From an uncultured Lachnospiraceae bacterium (lineage in GTDB: Bacteria > Bacillota > Clostridia > Lachnospirales > Lachnospiraceae): DNA of 17,491 nucleotides. The stretch is taken from the NCBI GenBank assembly GCA_948468325.1, contig CAOKHR010000014.1, forward strand, positions 1 to 17,491, written 5' to 3'. Under the pieces are notes generated by a model. That model was not told where the DNA came from and did not search any database. It saw only the letters and a list, made by a program, of their open reading frames with translations. Positions 17,198-17,491 of the stretch are shown piece by piece (the stretch's first letter is position 1; every line of letters starts with the position of its first letter). Both the position numbers and the translations under genes were made by a program.

Positions 17198-17223
17198 CCT
17201 GCCCATGATTCCTCATGGGCAGG
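17198..17223 (-). promoter_or_regulatory. Perfect 11-bp stem-loop with GGAA tetraloop between peptide gene and NRPS
   Basis: On the minus strand CCTGCCCATGA and TCATGGGCAGG pair perfectly around a GGAA loop of the GNRA type. Five more outer pairs (GTACG with CGTAT, one G-U) are possible across a small internal loop. The stem ends 34 nt after the peptide stop codon and 70 nt before the NRPS ATG. Only a weak T stretch (TATTTTG) follows, so it is not a standard full terminator. The likely role is a partial terminator or an mRNA 3'-end stabiliser that gives more peptide mRNA than NRPS mRNA, as is common after bacteriocin precursor genes. The remaining 130 bp between the two genes hold nothing else clear. 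Confidence 0.75.
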
Positions 17224-17257
17224 CACGTACTTTTACAGAATATCTTTGTTTTTTATT

Positions 17258-17419
17258 TTAGATTCTCTCTTTTACGCTGTCGGAAATGTCATATGTTTTT
17301 TCTTTCTTTACATACCTTAATCCGCTTCCGCCAGTCACTCCGGAAAGATCCTCCAAAGAAACTTCTTCCTCCTGATAAACCTTCTTTTCTTCTGCTTCCT
17401 GTTTCTCTTTGTTTTCCAT
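17258..17419 (-). CDS. 53-residue double-glycine-leader peptide (putative exported RiPP/bacteriocin-like precursor)
   Basis: Missed by a length cut-off but clear by hand. The ATG at 17419 has AGGAGG 7 nt upstream. The leader (residues 1-31) is hydrophilic and acidic and ends in EVSLEDLSGVTGG, the classic double-glycine pattern with Leu22, Leu25 and Val28 spaced ahead of Gly30-Gly31. Cleavage after Gly31 by the C39 domain encoded three genes downstream would free a 22-residue core that begins SGLRYVKKEK and ends SVKERI. The core has no Cys, four Lys, two Arg, two Tyr, one Thr and three Ser, and is not hydrophobic enough for a typical pore-forming bacteriocin. That leaves a signalling peptide, or a substrate for further tailoring. 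No lanthipeptide, radical-SAM or cyclodehydratase gene is visible nearby. It is followed by a strong stem-loop, then the NRPS. Reality of the gene is well supported; product activity is unknown. Confidence 0.82.
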   Translation of the reverse strand: MENKEKQEAEEKKVYQEEEVSLEDLSGVTGGSGLRYVKKEKTYDISDSVKERI

Positions 17420-17426
17420 TTTGATT

Positions 17427-17433
17427 CCTCCTA
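17427..17433 (-). promoter_or_regulatory. Ribosome binding site of the GG-leader peptide, overlapping an upstream stop
   Basis: TAGGAGG on the minus strand, 7 nt before ATG 17419. It is among the best sites in the window. The TAG is also the stop of the partial frame upstream. The peptide frame itself stays open to the window edge, so this site is the main reason to place the start at 17419. Confidence 0.85.
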
Positions 17434-17490
17434 TTTTTTCTTTATGTTCATGGTGGATGTAAAACCTGACTTCGCATTGGATTTCTTTTT
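17431..17490 (-). CDS. C-terminal end of an unidentified upstream ORF (partial)
   Basis: The minus-strand frame from 17490 reads KKKSNAKSGFTSTMNIKKK then TAG, and the TAG lies inside the next gene's ribosome binding site. Stops placed in this way occur at other real junctions of this operon, so the frame is plausibly the end of a real gene. The tail is basic and rich in Ser, Thr and Lys; it might be another small peptide or the end of a larger protein. Only 19 residues are visible, so no function can be given. The other two frames are less likely: one stops 42 nt in, and the other runs on into the peptide gene. Confidence 0.4.
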   Translation of the reverse strand, partial: KKKSNAKSGFTSTMNIKKK

Positions 17491-17491
17491 G

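Noticed and set aside
17198..17223. Full Rho-independent terminator after the peptide gene
   Set aside because: The stem is strong but is not followed by a T-run; the first T-rich bases come about 6 nt later and are only TATTTTG.
17128..17226. N-terminal extension of the NRPS by 33 codons to ATG 17226
   Set aside because: It reads through the strong stem-loop, has odd Cys/Arg/Lys composition and no ribosome binding site, while ATG 17127 has AAAGGAG at 6 nt and aligns with the start of a condensation domain.
17258..17419. Lanthipeptide, sactipeptide or lasso precursor
   Set aside because: The core has no Cys and no LanM/LanB, radical-SAM or lasso cyclase gene is visible; only a GG-leader assignment is supported.

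Overview
The window looks like an accessory locus from a low-to-mid GC Firmicute, most likely a gut Lachnospiraceae-type Clostridium. This is inferred from strong AGGAGG ribosome binding sites, SpoIIE/STAS-type signalling, a secreted subtilase ending in BspA-like leucine-rich repeats, and NHLM-type export genes. No marker gene fixes the taxon.

Layout. Positions 1-2220 (+ strand) hold the 3' part of a secreted subtilisin-like protease whose N-terminus lies outside the window. Everything else, 2195-17491, is one tightly packed minus-strand operon read from right to left. In transcription order it holds: the tail of an unidentified upstream ORF (17431-17490); a 53-residue double-glycine-leader peptide gene too short for ordinary ORF calling (17258-17419); a strong stem-loop (17198-17223); a single-module NRPS C-A-PCP-TE (13426-17127); a very short HlyD-type adaptor (12917-13408); an ABC exporter with a C39 leader peptidase (10689-12875); a second ABC exporter (8491-10677); a DUF2156 protein (7562-8455); a MATE transporter fused to a HATPase-like domain (5826-7565); a membrane sensor / SpoIIE phosphatase / HATPase fusion (3689-5815); an Eis-like GNAT acetyltransferase (2517-3665 or 3692); and a STAS anti-anti-sigma protein (2195-2491). 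Most junctions are ATGA-type overlaps or stop codons embedded in the next ribosome binding site, so the genes are probably co-translated. The operon meets the protease gene tail to tail with a 26 bp coding overlap.

How the parts may fit together. The adaptor and two ABC proteins form the NHLM bacteriocin export set, and the C39 domain keeps Cys, His and Asp. The 53-residue peptide ends its leader in Gly-Gly and is a natural substrate. The unusual part is the NRPS. Its adenylation pocket reads DVWHISLIDK, one residue from a common serine code. Its thioesterase has Cys (GDCVG) where Ser is usual, a feature known from TE domains that form four-membered rings. No donor module is visible for its condensation domain. 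The locus therefore joins ribosomal-peptide export, one-step NRPS chemistry and a partner-switching module (phosphatase, two HATPase domains, one STAS protein) that has no sigma factor here. One HATPase domain is attached to a transporter and has lost the residues needed to bind ATP in the usual way. I find no RNA genes, CRISPR arrays, insertion sequences or phage genes.
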